A DNA stretch of 64,000 nt from Cryobacterium flavum (GCF_900103805.1 NZ_FNIB01000007.1:62001-126000), one strand, 5' to 3'. Numbered from the stretch's first letter, positions 1-9,905 are shown. Numbers and translations: made by a program. Notes: a model not told the origin generated them from the sequence alone.

Positions 1-391
1 CCAGCTGGTTCAGGCCTCCGGCACGGCTCCGGCTGACGCCGTGATGACCCTCGGTGCCGGCGTCGTCACCTACACCGGCACGGTGAAATTGTTCGAGTTC
101 AACGTGGGCTACAGCGCCACCGCCACGGCAACCGCCGCCGGTGACACAGTGAACATCGCGCCCACCGAAGCCACCGTCACGAGCGGCGTCGGCGACATCG
201 ATGCGACACCCCTGGTCAATCTGATTCTCCAGCAGGCGCCCATCAGCGTCTGCGTCGCTGGGTACCTGCCCGAAGGCGTCGAACTGAACGGTGTCGACAT
301 TTCTCCCGAGCGGGCACGCGTTACGCTGGAGTCGAGCACGCTTATGCTCACCCGGCAGTCGCTGACCACCCTCGGCACCTGCTCCGGCTAA
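1..391 (+). CDS. DUF2993 (LmeA-like) phospholipid-binding protein, C-terminal part
   Basis: The reading frame is open from base 2 with no stop before the window edge, so only about the last 130 residues are present and the real start lies upstream. What is visible is a beta-rich, Ala/Thr/Val-rich tail with a segment reading LPEGVELNGV followed by a strand with RARVTLES, which resembles the C-terminal half of actinobacterial DUF2993/LmeA proteins that bind membrane phospholipids at the cell envelope. The assignment is by resemblance only. The protein ends with a Cys-Ser-Gly tail. A GTG at position 41 is in frame but is probably internal. It is followed by a promoter-like element and lysA. Confidence 0.5.
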   Translation, partial: QLVQASGTAPADAVMTLGAGVVTYTGTVKLFEFNVGYSATATATAAGDTVNIAPTEATVTSGVGDIDATPLVNLILQQAPISVCVAGYLPEGVELNGVDISPERARVTLESSTLMLTRQSLTTLGTCSG

Positions 392-421
392 TTCGAACCT
401 CGCCACCTGCGGCGGTAGAAT
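392..421 (+). promoter_or_regulatory. Predicted lysA operon promoter
   Basis: TTCGAA (392-397) and TAGAAT (416-421) are separated by 18 bp, matching a housekeeping sigma factor promoter with a good -10 and a weaker -35. It would give a leader of about 100 nt before lysA. No riboswitch fold was recognised in that leader. Prediction from spacing and hexamers only. Confidence 0.4.
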
Positions 422-526
422 CCAGTCAGGCACGCCCCATTCGCGGGCTGGCTCATTTTCCGGCTTCAGGGACCAATCCGGGTTCGCTCGCTGAGATTCC
501 CCTTCGACTCTCGTGAGGTACTTCCC

Positions 527-1954
527 GTGACACTTGATCCCTCGGACGGCTCGTCCAACCCACTGGCACCCGACTGGCTGCACATTCCCGCCGACGCCAA
601 TGCGCTCGCCCCCGGACTCTGGCCGACCTCGACCATTCGCAGCGGCACCGGCGAACTCGTGCTCGGCGGAGTGAGTGCCACGGCCCTCGCCGCCGAATTC
701 GGCACCCCTCTCTATGTCATCGACGAAACGGATGCCCGCTCCCGCGCCGCCGAGCTGCTCGCCGTGTTCCAGACCGAGTTCGCCCGCATCGGCACAAGTG
801 CCAAGGTGTACTACGCCGGCAAAGCCTTTCTCTCCACCGAGATCGTGCGCTGGATGACCGCCGCCGGCCTCAACATCGACGTGTGCAGCGGCGGCGAACT
901 CGCCGTCGCGCTGGCCGGCGGCGCGGACCCGGCCCGGCTCGGCTTTCACGGCAATAACAAATCCCTGGCCGAACTCGATGAGGCCACCCGGGTCGGTGTC
1001 GGCACGATCGTGATCGACAGCGAGGTCGAAATCGGCCGCGTCGCCGAAGCGGCAGCCCGCAACGGCCGCGTGCAGAACGTGCGTCTGCGCGTGAACAGCG
1101 GCGTGCACGCGCACACCCACAATTTTCTGGCCACCTCGCACGAAGACCAGAAATTCGGCATCGTGCTCAGTGACGCGCCCAGGCTGGTCGCGCTGATTCG
1201 CGCTGAACCAGCGCTCAATTTCGTCGGTCTGCACTGCCATATCGGGTCGCAGATCTTCGGCGCCGACGGATTCGCCGAGTCGGCCGCACGTCTGCTCGAG
1301 CTGCACGCCACCCTGCTGGCGGATGGTCCGGTGCCGGAGCTGAACCTGGGCGGCGGCTTCGGTATCGCCTACACGAGCGCCGACGAACCCACTCCGATTC
1401 GCGAACTCGCTCGAGCCCTGGCCGACATCGTCGCCGCCGAGTGCGATCGGCTGGGCATCCCGCTGCCGGTCGTGGCTTTCGAACCCGGCCGGGTCATCAT
1501 CGGTCGCTCCGGCGTGAGCCTGTACCGGGTCGGCACGACCAAGGCCGTCGACGTCTCGGGTACGCAGCGGCTCTATGTCAGCGTCGATGGCGGCATGAGC
1601 GACAACGTGCGCCCCGCCCTCTACGGCGCCGACTATGCCGTACGCCTCGCCGACCGTACGTCGACCGAACCTCCGGTGCTCGTGCGTATCGCCGGCAAAC
1701 ACTGCGAGAGCGGCGACATCGTCGTCGACGCTGACTATCTGCCCGGGGATGTGACCCCAGGCGACCTGCTCGCCGTGCCCGCCACCGGCGCCTACTGCTG
1801 GGCACTGTCCAACAACTACAACTATCAGGGCCGCGCGCCCGTCGTCGCTGTGCGCAATGGCACAGCGCGTGTTCTGGTGCGCGGCGAAACGATTGCCGAC
1901 CTGCTCGCGCGGGACACCGGGGCCATGCCGCCCACCAACGGAGGAGAATCTTGA
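527..1954 (+). CDS. lysA: Diaminopimelate decarboxylase
   Basis: Catalyses the last step of lysine synthesis, decarboxylation of meso-diaminopimelate, as a cytoplasmic PLP enzyme of the fold-III alanine racemase-like group. The 475-residue protein has the PLP lysine in YYAGKAF (K99), the cofactor-binding HIGSQIF (238-244), the glycine loop LGGGFGIAY (274-282), EPGR (319-322) and the intersubunit catalytic CESGD (393-397). The GTG start at 527 is preceded at about 8 nt by GTGAGGT. It is the first gene of a lysA-hom-thrC-thrB operon, and its last codon and stop overlap the hom start by 4 nt, implying translational coupling. Length and motifs are complete. Confidence 0.96.
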   Translation: MTLDPSDGSSNPLAPDWLHIPADANALAPGLWPTSTIRSGTGELVLGGVSATALAAEFGTPLYVIDETDARSRAAELLAVFQTEFARIGTSAKVYYAGKAFLSTEIVRWMTAAGLNIDVCSGGELAVALAGGADPARLGFHGNNKSLAELDEATRVGVGTIVIDSEVEIGRVAEAAARNGRVQNVRLRVNSGVHAHTHNFLATSHEDQKFGIVLSDAPRLVALIRAEPALNFVGLHCHIGSQIFGADGFAESAARLLELHATLLADGPVPELNLGGGFGIAYTSADEPTPIRELARALADIVAAECDRLGIPLPVVAFEPGRVIIGRSGVSLYRVGTTKAVDVSGTQRLYVSVDGGMSDNVRPALYGADYAVRLADRTSTEPPVLVRIAGKHCESGDIVVDADYLPGDVTPGDLLAVPATGAYCWALSNNYNYQGRAPVVAVRNGTARVLVRGETIADLLARDTGAMPPTNGGES

Positions 1955-3288
1955 AGATCGAATACCGCAATCTCCGTGTCGCCCTCCTCGGCGGTGGATC
2001 CGTCGGCGCCCAGGTAGCCCGCCTGCTCCTCGAACAGGGCCCTGAGCTTGCCAACCGGGTCGGCGCGACCCTGGAGCTGGTCGGCATCGCGGTTCGCGAT
2101 GTGAACGCGGAACGCACCGTCGACCTGCCGCGCGAACTATTCACAACCAACGCTGAAGAACTCATTCTCGGTGCTGACATCGTCATTGAACTCATGGGCG
2201 GCATCGAGCCGGCCCGCAGCTACATTCTGCTCGCGGTCAGCAGTGGAGCGGATGTTGTCACCGCCAACAAGGCGCTGCTCGCCCTCCACGGACCCGAGCT
2301 GTTCGCCGCCGCGAACCAGGTCGGCGCCCAGATCAACTACGAGGCCGCCGTCGCCGGGGCAATTCCCATCGTGCGTCCGCTGCGGGAAAGCCTCGCCGGC
2401 GACCAGGTGAAGCGCATCCTTGGTATCGTCAACGGCACCACGAACTTCATTCTCGACCGGATGGATACCGAAGGGTCCAGTCTCAAGGACGCGCTGGCCG
2501 AGGCCACCGCGCTCGGTTACGCAGAGGCCGATCCGACCGCGGACATCGGCGGCTTCGACGCGGCGCAGAAGGCGGCCATTCTGGCGAGTCTGGCGTTCCA
2601 CACGACGGTGCCGCTGGCATCCGTTTATCGCGAGGGCATCACGCAGGTCACGCCGGCGCAGATCGAATCAGCCCGCAAGGCCGGCTATGTCGTGAAGCTG
2701 CTGGCCATTTGCGAGCGCGTCACCGATGAAAACGGGGTCGACGGGGTGTCGGCGCGGGTCTACCCGGCGATGGTTCCGCGCAGTCATCCGCTGGCCTCCG
2801 TGCACGGCGCCAACAACGCCGTCTTCGTCGAGGCGGAATCCGCCGGCAGCCTCATGTTCTATGGCGCTGGCGCCGGGGGAGTTGAGACGGCCTCTGCCGT
2901 TCTCGGCGACGTCGTCTCGATCGCCCGGCGTCACGTCGCCGGCGGGCCGGGAGTGGCCGCGTCGAGCTACGCCGAACTGCCCGTTTTCGACATCGGCCGG
3001 GTCACCACCCGCTATGCCGTGACCCTCGAAGTGACCGACGAACCCGGCGTGCTCGCGACCATCGCGAGCGTGTTCAGCAAGCGCAAGGTGTCGCTGGCGC
3101 TCGTGGAACAGTCCATGACGCCGGCCGTGATGGCAACGAAGAGTCGTGCGGCGCGCTCGGCCACGGCTACCCTAGTTATCGGGACTCATGACGCAACGGA
3201 GGCCGCACTCGCCGCCACCGTGCAGGACCTGGCCACCAACAGTGTTGTCAGCGAAGTCGCATCCGTTTTGAGAGTTGAAGGAGTCTGA
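1951..3288 (+). CDS. hom: Homoserine dehydrogenase
   Basis: Reduces aspartate semialdehyde to homoserine, the branch point to threonine and methionine. The 445 residues show an N-terminal Rossmann domain with GGGSVG (14-19), the TANK segment (104-107), the substrate-binding motif NGTTNFIL (161-168) and GFDAAQK (201-207) with the catalytic lysine. A C-terminal ACT domain begins near residue 355 (TLEVTDEPGVLATIA), consistent with feedback control by threonine. The start is TTG overlapping the lysA stop (TTGA), with a strong GGAGGAGA Shine-Dalgarno just upstream. The thrC start overlaps its stop by one base. Confidence 0.96.
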   Translation: MKIEYRNLRVALLGGGSVGAQVARLLLEQGPELANRVGATLELVGIAVRDVNAERTVDLPRELFTTNAEELILGADIVIELMGGIEPARSYILLAVSSGADVVTANKALLALHGPELFAAANQVGAQINYEAAVAGAIPIVRPLRESLAGDQVKRILGIVNGTTNFILDRMDTEGSSLKDALAEATALGYAEADPTADIGGFDAAQKAAILASLAFHTTVPLASVYREGITQVTPAQIESARKAGYVVKLLAICERVTDENGVDGVSARVYPAMVPRSHPLASVHGANNAVFVEAESAGSLMFYGAGAGGVETASAVLGDVVSIARRHVAGGPGVAASSYAELPVFDIGRVTTRYAVTLEVTDEPGVLATIASVFSKRKVSLALVEQSMTPAVMATKSRAARSATATLVIGTHDATEAALAATVQDLATNSVVSEVASVLRVEGV

Positions 3289-4415
3289 TGTTTAGCCCAA
3301 GCGAGACCAGTGCCAGCCTGACCAACCCCGCGGCGATCGTCAGCCGCCAGTGGCGGGGCGTGCTGAACGAATACTCCGACCGACTGAACATCTCGGCCGC
3401 GACCCCGATCATCACCCTGGGTGAGGGTGGAACGCCGCTCATTCCGGCCGCCGCGCTCTCCGCGCGCACCGGCGCGAAGGTCTGGATCAAGTTTGAGGGA
3501 ATGAACCCGACCGGGTCGTTCAAGGACCGCGGTATGACCATGGCCATCTCCAAGGCCATGGAAGACGGTGCGAAAGCCGTCATCTGCGCCTCGACCGGCA
3601 ACACCAGCGCCTCCGCTGCCGCCTACGCCACCCACGCCGGCATCACTGCCGCCGTGCTCGTGCCGGAAGGCAAGATCGCCATGGGCAAGCTCAGCCAGGC
3701 CGTCGCGCACAATGCCCAGCTGCTGCAGGTGCAGGGCAACTTCGATGACTGCCTCGACATCGCCCGCGATCTCGCCACCAACTACCCGGTGCACCTGGTC
3801 AACTCGGTCAACCCCGACCGCATCGAGGGACAGAAGACCGCGGCCTTCGAGGTCGTCGAGGTGCTCGGTGACGCCCCCGACTTTCAGTTCGTTCCGGTCG
3901 GCAACGCCGGCAACTACACCGCGTACTTTCGCGGCTACAGCGAAGAGGTCGCCCGCGGCGCCACCACGAAGCTGCCGCGCATGTTCGGCTTCCAGGCCTC
4001 GGGCAGCGCCCCGATCGTGCTCGGCCACCGCGTTGAGAACCCCGACACCATCGCGAGCGCCATCCGTATCGGTAACCCGGCATCGTGGGACCTCGCGCTG
4101 AACGCCCGTGAGCAGAGCGACGGCTACTTCGGCGCCATCACCGACGCGAAGATTCTCGAAGCCCACCGCATTCTCTCGGCCGAGGTCGGCATCTTCGTGG
4201 AACCGGCATCCGCTATCGGCGTCGCCGGCTTGCTCGAGCGTGCCGAAGCCGGATTCATTCCGAAGGGATCGACCGTGGTCATCACGGTCACCGGCCACGG
4301 TTTGAAAGACCCGCAGTGGGCGCTCCGCACCGCCGACGGCTCCGATGTGAAGCCCACAATTGTTCCGATCGATACCGCCGAAATCGCGAGCGTGCTCGGC
4401 CTGGCCAAGGCATGA
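3288..4415 (+). CDS. thrC: Threonine synthase
   Basis: Converts O-phosphohomoserine to threonine with PLP. The 375-residue protein is of the short class found in Actinobacteria; the PLP lysine is K79 in NPTGSFKDRG, and the phosphate-binding loop lies near VGNAGN. The ATG overlaps the hom stop (TGATG), and its own stop overlaps thrB (ATGA), so the three enzymes from homoserine to threonine are made from one coupled message. Nothing is missing in the catalytic motifs. Confidence 0.96.
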   Translation: MFSPSETSASLTNPAAIVSRQWRGVLNEYSDRLNISAATPIITLGEGGTPLIPAAALSARTGAKVWIKFEGMNPTGSFKDRGMTMAISKAMEDGAKAVICASTGNTSASAAAYATHAGITAAVLVPEGKIAMGKLSQAVAHNAQLLQVQGNFDDCLDIARDLATNYPVHLVNSVNPDRIEGQKTAAFEVVEVLGDAPDFQFVPVGNAGNYTAYFRGYSEEVARGATTKLPRMFGFQASGSAPIVLGHRVENPDTIASAIRIGNPASWDLALNAREQSDGYFGAITDAKILEAHRILSAEVGIFVEPASAIGVAGLLERAEAGFIPKGSTVVITVTGHGLKDPQWALRTADGSDVKPTIVPIDTAEIASVLGLAKA

Positions 4416-5383
4416 CCAGCCCTGTCTCGTTGATCGGCCGCGCTGTCTCGGTGCAGGTTCCGGCTACGACGGCCAACCTCGGCCCCGGCTTTGACACGCT
4501 CGGTCTGGCGTTGGCCAAGTACGACCAGCTCGAGGTGACCGTGCGGAGCGAACCCGGCGTGTTCGTCGAGGTGCACGGTGTCGGTGCCGGTTTGGTTCCC
4601 ACCGACGAGACCAACCTCGTCGTACGGGCCATCATCCACACTTTCAACGCTGTTGGCCAGGCTATGCCCGGGCTTGACATCGTCGCGCACAACGTCATCC
4701 CGCACGGGCGCGGCCTCGGTTCCTCCGGCGCTGCCATTGTGTCGGGCATCATGGCGGCCAAGGGCCTGCTCGAGGGCATCGTCGACATCGACGCCGAGAT
4801 GCTGCTTGTGCTCGCCACCGAGATGGAAGGGCACCCCGACAACGTGGCGCCCGCTCTGTTCGGTGGCCTGACCATTGCGTGGACGACGCAGGAAGGCCCG
4901 CGGCACAAGAAACTCATGGTGCACCGCGGCGTCAAGCCGCTCGTCTTTGTGCCCGAGCAGGAGATGTCCACTGCGCTCGCGCGCAGCCTGCAGCCGGCCT
5001 CGGTGCCGCACGAAGACGCCGTATTCAACCTGTCGCGTTCGGCGCTGCTGATCGCCGCGCTCATCCAGAGCCCGGAGTTGCTGCTGGCCGCGACCGAGGA
5101 CAAACTGCACCAGAGCTACCGTGCCGCGGCGATGCCGGAGACGAACAAGCTGATCACCCTGTTGCGCGCGGCCGGCTTCGCTGCCGTCGTGTCCGGTGCC
5201 GGGCCATCCATTCTGGTGTTGGCGAGCGACCCGAGCCAGCGCTTGGTGGCTGCCGAACTCGTGGCCAGCAACTCTGATACCCCGTGGCGAGCACTCATGC
5301 TCGCCGTCGACGTTCAGGGCGCCACCGTGCATCCGCTCACGGCGGACAACGCGGGGGAGACGACGGCGGAGACCGCGGCGTAG
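4412..5383 (+). CDS. thrB: Homoserine kinase
   Basis: GHMP-family kinase that phosphorylates homoserine. The start chosen is the ATG at 4412, which overlaps the thrC stop by 4 nt and gives MTSPVSLIGR; a longer in-frame extension into thrC codes for low-complexity arginine-rich sequence and is rejected. The 323 residues carry the early ANLGPGFDTLG motif, the ATP-binding glycine-serine loop PHGRGLGSSGAA (97-108) and the late GAGPS motif. It is the last gene of the lysA operon; about 300 bp separate it from rho. Confidence 0.95.
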   Translation: MTSPVSLIGRAVSVQVPATTANLGPGFDTLGLALAKYDQLEVTVRSEPGVFVEVHGVGAGLVPTDETNLVVRAIIHTFNAVGQAMPGLDIVAHNVIPHGRGLGSSGAAIVSGIMAAKGLLEGIVDIDAEMLLVLATEMEGHPDNVAPALFGGLTIAWTTQEGPRHKKLMVHRGVKPLVFVPEQEMSTALARSLQPASVPHEDAVFNLSRSALLIAALIQSPELLLAATEDKLHQSYRAAAMPETNKLITLLRAAGFAAVVSGAGPSILVLASDPSQRLVAAELVASNSDTPWRALMLAVDVQGATVHPLTADNAGETTAETAA

Positions 5384-5680
5384 GGAGCAGTCGAGTCGAG
5401 TCGGCCTCCGCGGCGCGCTTCGGCTCGGCCGGTCCTCGGGCTGTCGAAGCGACTGGCTCCGGGATGCTATGGTTATTGTGCACCCGATAGAAACCGCCTT
5501 GAGCGACATCTTCTCCGGTGCATTCCCTGTACCTCACTGTTATTGCGAATTTCTGCGTAGCGGTGGGTGTTTACACCAATCCCCTCCATTTGTCGGATTG
5601 GATCACCCGCAGCGCAATTCTCGCTGCATACATCTCTCCTGACCTGAATCTTTGTTCGGCAGGGGAAAGGAACCCCCTTC
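5384..5680 (+). promoter_or_regulatory. thrB-rho intergenic region and probable long rho leader
   Basis: This 297-bp gap is among the longest gene-free stretches in the window. It opens with a short GTCGA direct repeat near 5389-5400 and contains a weak -10-like TATGGT at 5468-5473. If that is the promoter, rho has a leader of about 200 nt that is clearly lower in GC than its surroundings. A 57-codon frame from ATG 5469 runs to 5642 but has no ribosome binding site and no recognisable family. A GGGGAAAGGA ribosome binding site sits just before the rho GTG. No tRNA or terminator was seen. Confidence 0.3.
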
Positions 5681-8122
5681 GTGACTGATGTCAACCTCCG
5701 CGCCGCTGGCTCGGATCTTCCCCGTCTGAGTACCCTTCGCGTGTCCGAGCTTCAGGCTCTGGCCCTTGAACTGAAAATCCCCGGCGCTTCCAAACTTCGT
5801 AAAGGCGAACTTGTGGAGGCAATCCAAACGGCTCAGTCCGGCACGAGCGCCGCTGCTCCCGCCGACGCGCCGGTCGTTGAGGCTGCCCCTGTCGAGGCAG
5901 CCCCTGTCGAGGCAGCCCCCGAGATCGCACCGATCGAGAGCCTCGCCGAGGCACTCGAAACGGCCCCCCGCAAGCGTGCACCGCGTCGTGCCAGTACCGC
6001 GACCGCTGCTCCCGCCAAATCCCACGTCAATGCCGACGCCAGCACCGGATTCGGCATCATCCTGCCCGACGCTCCGGCGGCCGGCTCGCGCATCGCTCGC
6101 AACGCCCGCGGCGTTGTGACGTCCACCACCGTTGCTCCCGTTGTCGACGACGCTGCTCCCACCAGAGCGGATGCTGACAAGCCGGTTCGCCAGGCACGCA
6201 AGCGCGTGCAGGTCGCACCGGTGCTCCTCGATGACGCCGCCGCTGTGGTTGCCGACTCCGCTGACGCGGCCGCCGATACATCCGTTGAGGTCGCGGCATC
6301 CACGCGCCGTCCGTCCCGGCGTGCGTCGTCGCAGCGCACCACCGCTGTCGTACCGGATGAGACGCCCGCTGAGTCTGACGGTGTCGCCGATTCTGCAGAG
6401 GTCGCACCCGACGCGTCGGTCGAATCACCCGACGCGTCGGTCGAATCAACCGACGAGTTGAACGACCAGTCGAATGATCAGCAGAACGATTCCGGTGCAC
6501 CGCGTCAGGGCCGTAGCCGCAGCCGCAGCCGCGGTGGCGACCGTGCGCAGGGCGCCGACCGCAACCAGGGCGACCAGAACGCCCAGAACGACCGTGGTCA
6601 GAACGACCGCAACCAGAACGGCACCAACGACGAGGGAATGACGCGGGCACAGAGCCAGCGTCAGGCTCGCAATGAGCGCAACCAGGAACGCAACCAGGAG
6701 CGTGCGCAGGCCCAGGCCGACCGTAACCAGGGTCAGAACGAGCGTGGCCAGGACCGCAATCAGGGTCAGAACGAGCGTGGCCAGGACCGCAATCAGGGTC
6801 AGAACGAGCGTGGCCAGGACCGCAATCAGGGCCAGAATGACCGCGGCCAGGACCGCAACCAGCTCGACGACGACCTGAACGGCCGCGGCAACCGCAACCG
6901 GTATCGTGACCGCAAGCGTCGCGGCCCGAACCAGGGCGATGACTTCGAACCCGAGGTCAACGACGACGACGTACTCATTCCCGTCGCCGGTATTCTCGAC
7001 GTGCTCGACAATTACGCGTTCGTGCGCACGTCCGGTTACCTGCCGGGTGCGAGCGACGTGTACGTCTCGCTCGGCCAGGTCAAGAAGTACAACCTGCGCA
7101 AGGGTGACGCCGTCGTCGGCTCCATCCGTCAGCCGCACGAGGGCGACCAGTCCGGTCGTCAGAAGTACAACGCCATCGTCAAGGTCGACTCCATCAACGG
7201 CCAGACCGTTGAAGAGGCCGCGGCCCGCGTCGACTTCCACAAGCTGACCCCGCTGTACCCGACCGAGCGCCTGCGCCTCGAGACCGAGCCGGGCAAGCTC
7301 ACGCAGCGCATCATCGACCTCGTCGCCCCGATCGGCAAGGGCCAGCGTGGCCTGATCGTCGCACCGCCGAAGGCCGGTAAGACCATCGTCATGCAGCAGA
7401 TCGCGAACGCCATCGCCACCAACAACCCCGAGGTCCACCTCATGGTCGTCCTGGTCGACGAGCGTCCCGAAGAGGTCACCGACATGCAGCGCACGGTCAA
7501 GGGTGAGGTCATCGCCTCCACCTTCGACCGCCCGGCCGAAGACCACACCGTTGTCGCTGAGCTCGCCATCGAGCGTGCCAAGCGTCTGGTCGAGCTGGGC
7601 CACGACGTCGTCGTGCTGCTCGACTCGATCACCCGCCTCGGCCGCGCCTACAACCTCGTGGCCCCGGCCTCTGGCCGCATCCTCTCTGGTGGCGTTGACG
7701 CATCCGCTCTGTACCCGCCGAAGCGTTTCTTCGGTGCGGCACGCAACATCGAGAATGGCGGCTCACTCACCATCCTCGCTTCCGCGCTGGTGGAGACCGG
7801 CTCCAAAATGGACGAGGTCATCTTCGAGGAGTTCAAGGGCACCGGCAATATGGAACTGCGCCTGTCGCGTCAGCTCGCCGACAAGCGAATCTTCCCGGCC
7901 GTCGATGTGAACGCCTCGGGCACCCGCCGTGAAGAAATGCTGATGAGCGCCGATGAAGTCAAGGTCACCTGGAAGCTGCGCCGCGCCCTCGCCGGGCTCG
8001 AACAGCAGCAGGCGCTTGAGCTCATCCTCGGCCGTCTCAAGGAGACCGCGTCGAACGTTGAATTCCTCATGCAGGTTCAGAAGTCGATGCCGACCCTGAA
8101 CGGGTCAGACAAGGACAAGTAA
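5681..8122 (+). CDS. rho: Transcription termination factor Rho with long N-terminal insertion
   Basis: Hexameric RNA helicase that terminates transcription. At 813 residues it is nearly twice the E. coli length because a low-complexity insertion, rich in Ala/Glu/Val and then Asn/Gln/Arg/Asp, separates the short N-terminal SAP-like helical domain (about 1-50) from the cold-shock RNA-binding domain (from about residue 427). The insertion includes four tandem 11-residue units at about 347-390. The ATPase core has Walker A APPKAGKT (561-568), Walker B with D648 and the Q-loop region near [14 protein letters not shown]. Such insertions are known in Rho of high-GC actinobacteria, where they help RNA binding. 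GTG start after a GGGGAAAGGA site; the stop overlaps prfA by one base. Confidence 0.96.
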   Translation: MTDVNLRAAGSDLPRLSTLRVSELQALALELKIPGASKLRKGELVEAIQTAQSGTSAAAPADAPVVEAAPVEAAPVEAAPEIAPIESLAEALETAPRKRAPRRASTATAAPAKSHVNADASTGFGIILPDAPAAGSRIARNARGVVTSTTVAPVVDDAAPTRADADKPVRQARKRVQVAPVLLDDAAAVVADSADAAADTSVEVAASTRRPSRRASSQRTTAVVPDETPAESDGVADSAEVAPDASVESPDASVESTDELNDQSNDQQNDSGAPRQGRSRSRSRGGDRAQGADRNQGDQNAQNDRGQNDRNQNGTNDEGMTRAQSQRQARNERNQERNQERAQAQADRNQGQNERGQDRNQGQNERGQDRNQGQNERGQDRNQGQNDRGQDRNQLDDDLNGRGNRNRYRDRKRRGPNQGDDFEPEVNDDDVLIPVAGILDVLDNYAFVRTSGYLPGASDVYVSLGQVKKYNLRKGDAVVGSIRQPHEGDQSGRQKYNAIVKVDSINGQTVEEAAARVDFHKLTPLYPTERLRLETEPGKLTQRIIDLVAPIGKGQRGLIVAPPKAGKTIVMQQIANAIATNNPEVHLMVVLVDERPEEVTDMQRTVKGEVIASTFDRPAEDHTVVAELAIERAKRLVELGHDVVVLLDSITRLGRAYNLVAPASGRILSGGVDASALYPPKRFFGAARNIENGGSLTILASALVETGSKMDEVIFEEFKGTGNMELRLSRQLADKRIFPAVDVNASGTRREEMLMSADEVKVTWKLRRALAGLEQQQALELILGRLKETASNVEFLMQVQKSMPTLNGSDKDK
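6719..6850 (+). repeat. Four tandem 33-bp units inside rho
   Basis: Four head-to-tail copies begin at 6719, 6752, 6785 and 6818, each encoding [12 protein letters not shown]; copies two and three are identical in DNA and a partial fifth follows at 6851. The near-identity suggests recent expansion, so copy number could vary between strains without breaking the frame. Shorter tandem units (15 bp coding VEAAP near 5880-5920, 21 bp coding about DASVESP near 6405-6447) occur earlier in the same insertion. Confidence 0.95.
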
Positions 8123-9201
8123 TGTTCGAATCCGTCCTCACGCTGCTGGCCGAGCACGACGACCTGCAGTCGCAGTTGGCGGATCCGGAGCTGCACGCGA
8201 ATCCGGCCCGTTCGAAGAAGGTCAACCGGCGCTACGCCGAGTTGAGTCGCATCATCGCGGCGTACCACGAGTGGAAAGAGATTGAAGACAACCTCGAGGC
8301 CGCTCGTGAGCTCGCCGACGAAGACGCTGCCTTCGCCGAAGAGATCCCGGACCTCGTCGAACAGCTGGACGTCACGGCTGAAAAGCTGCGCCGTCTGCTG
8401 ATCCCGCGCGACGAACTCGACGCCCGCGACGTGATCATGGAGATCAAGATGGGGGAGGGCGGCGCCGAATCGGCACTGTTCGCCGCCGATCTGCTGCGCA
8501 TGTACCTGCACTACGCCGAGTCGAACCGCTGGAAAACCGAGATCATCGAGCAGACCTCGAGCGACCTCGGCGGTATCAAAGACATTCAGCTCGCCATCAA
8601 GGGCTTTTCGAGCGACCCGGCCGAAGGCGTGTGGGCGCACCTCAAGTACGAGGGGGGTGTGCACCGCGTTCAGCGCGTGCCGGCCACCGAGTCGCAGGGA
8701 CGCATCCACACCTCAGCGGCCGGCGTGCTCGTCTTCCCCGAAGTCGACGAGCCCGAAGAGGTCGAGCTTCACCCGAACGACCTCAAGATCGACGTGTATC
8801 GGTCGAGCGGTCCTGGCGGGCAGTCGGTCAACACCACCGACTCTGCCGTGCGCATCACCCACCTTCCCACCGGAATCGTGGTGGCCATGCAGAACGAGAA
8901 GTCGCAGCTGCAGAACAAGGAAGCCGGCATGCGCGTGCTGCGCGCCCGCGTTCTGGCCCGTCAGCAGGAAGAGATCGACGCGGCAGCGTCGCTCGTGCGC
9001 AAGGGACAGATTCGTACGATGGACCGCTCAGAGCGCATCCGCACGTACAACTTTCCGGAGAACCGCATCGCCGATCACCGCACCGGTTACAAGGCGTATA
9101 ACCTGGACGCCGTCATGAACGGAGCCCTCGGCCCCGTCATCGACTCCTGTATCCACGCCGACGAGGAAACCCGCCTGGCCGAGCTGGGCGACCCCGAGTA
9201 A
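8122..9201 (+). CDS. prfA: Peptide chain release factor 1
   Basis: Recognises UAA and UAG stop codons and triggers peptide release. The 359-residue protein has the codon-recognising tripeptide P187-A188-T189, which distinguishes RF1 from RF2, and the catalytic GGQ motif (232-234) in [10 protein letters not shown]. The ATG overlaps the rho stop (TAATG). In many bacteria prmC, which methylates the GGQ glutamine, follows directly; here prmC lies 1.7 kb away behind cysE-cysK on the opposite strand. Confidence 0.97.
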   Translation: MFESVLTLLAEHDDLQSQLADPELHANPARSKKVNRRYAELSRIIAAYHEWKEIEDNLEAARELADEDAAFAEEIPDLVEQLDVTAEKLRRLLIPRDELDARDVIMEIKMGEGGAESALFAADLLRMYLHYAESNRWKTEIIEQTSSDLGGIKDIQLAIKGFSSDPAEGVWAHLKYEGGVHRVQRVPATESQGRIHTSAAGVLVFPEVDEPEEVELHPNDLKIDVYRSSGPGGQSVNTTDSAVRITHLPTGIVVAMQNEKSQLQNKEAGMRVLRARVLARQQEEIDAAASLVRKGQIRTMDRSERIRTYNFPENRIADHRTGYKAYNLDAVMNGALGPVIDSCIHADEETRLAELGDPE

Positions 9202-9210
9202 CCCCCACAT

Positions 9211-9232
9211 GGACGGGGCCCAGGCCCCGTCC
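9211..9232. terminator. 22-bp GC-rich palindrome, copy 1, between convergent genes
   Basis: A perfect inverted repeat GGACGGGGCC-CA-GGCCCCGTCC lies 10 bp after the prfA stop. As RNA it would form a very stable hairpin from either strand, so it can serve both prfA and the convergent cysE as a terminator, although no U-run follows directly. An almost identical copy lies exactly 50 bp downstream. Confidence 0.55.
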
Positions 9233-9260
9233 ACGGGCCCATTTTATAAACTTGGCCCAG

Positions 9261-9282
9261 GGACGGGGCCCTGGCCCCGTCC
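9261..9282. terminator. 22-bp GC-rich palindrome, copy 2
   Basis: GGACGGGGCC-CT-GGCCCCGTCC, identical to copy 1 except for the two-base centre. It ends 14 bp before the cysE stop codon. The spacer between the copies is AT-rich (ATTTTATAAA at 9241-9250) and flanked by GGGCCC-like bases. The arrangement could be a bidirectional terminator or a REP-like paired element. Confidence 0.55.
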
Positions 9283-9296
9283 GCAGTTTCGACCGA

Positions 9297-9884
9297 CTAG
9301 AGGTAGTACTCGGGTTCGAGGGTGCCGCCGCGCGCGGACTCGACCGTAGCGGGGGTTTGCGGGCGAATCGTCGCCGGCACGCCCACGAGCAGCGACCGCG
9401 GTGGAGCGCCCTTGGTCACTACGGCGTTGGAGCCGATCGTGCTCCAGGCACCGATCGTGATCGGGCCGAGAACCTTGGCGCCGGCCCCCACCGTGACACC
9501 GTCTTCCAGAAACGGATGCCGCCGCACACCGCGCGCATGCCCGTGACGGCTCTTGCCGCCCAGCGTCACCGCGTGGTACAACATGACATCGTCGCCGAGA
9601 ATTGCCGTCTCACCGATCACGACGCCCATGCCGTGGTCGATGAACAACCGGCGGCCGATGGTCGCGCCCGGATGAATCTCAATCCCGGTCAGAAACCGGG
9701 TCACCTGGGACAGCAGACGAGCGGGCAGGTGCAGCCCGGCGCGCCATAACCGGTTAGCGACCCGATACGACCAGACCGCGTGCAGCCCACTGTAGGCCAG
9801 AAAAACCTCGGTGTTGCTGCGCGCGGCGGGGTCGTGGGTGCGCGCAGCCGCGATGTCTTCGCGGAGGCGCCGTAAGGGATTCAT
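9297..9884 (-). CDS. cysE: Serine O-acetyltransferase
   Basis: Makes O-acetylserine from serine and acetyl-CoA for cysteine synthesis. The 195-residue protein is the short form common in Actinobacteria: a reduced N-terminal helical part and a left-handed beta-helix of hexapeptide repeats. The catalytic Asp-His pair is D83-H84 in [14 protein letters not shown], and the glycine-rich GGKSRHG loop follows. It lies 21 nt after cysK on the same strand, so the two enzymes of cysteine synthesis form an operon. No strong Shine-Dalgarno precedes the ATG, consistent with coupling to cysK. Confidence 0.94.
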   Translation of the reverse strand: MNPLRRLREDIAAARTHDPAARSNTEVFLAYSGLHAVWSYRVANRLWRAGLHLPARLLSQVTRFLTGIEIHPGATIGRRLFIDHGMGVVIGETAILGDDVMLYHAVTLGGKSRHGHARGVRRHPFLEDGVTVGAGAKVLGPITIGAWSTIGSNAVVTKGAPPRSLLVGVPATIRPQTPATVESARGGTLEPEYYL

Positions 9885-9905
9885 TGAAGGGCAGACAGCG
9901 TTCTC

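Noticed and set aside
428-526. Lysine riboswitch in the lysA leader
   Set aside because: The leader is only about 100 nt and shows none of the expected multi-helix pattern; ordinary ribosome binding site instead.
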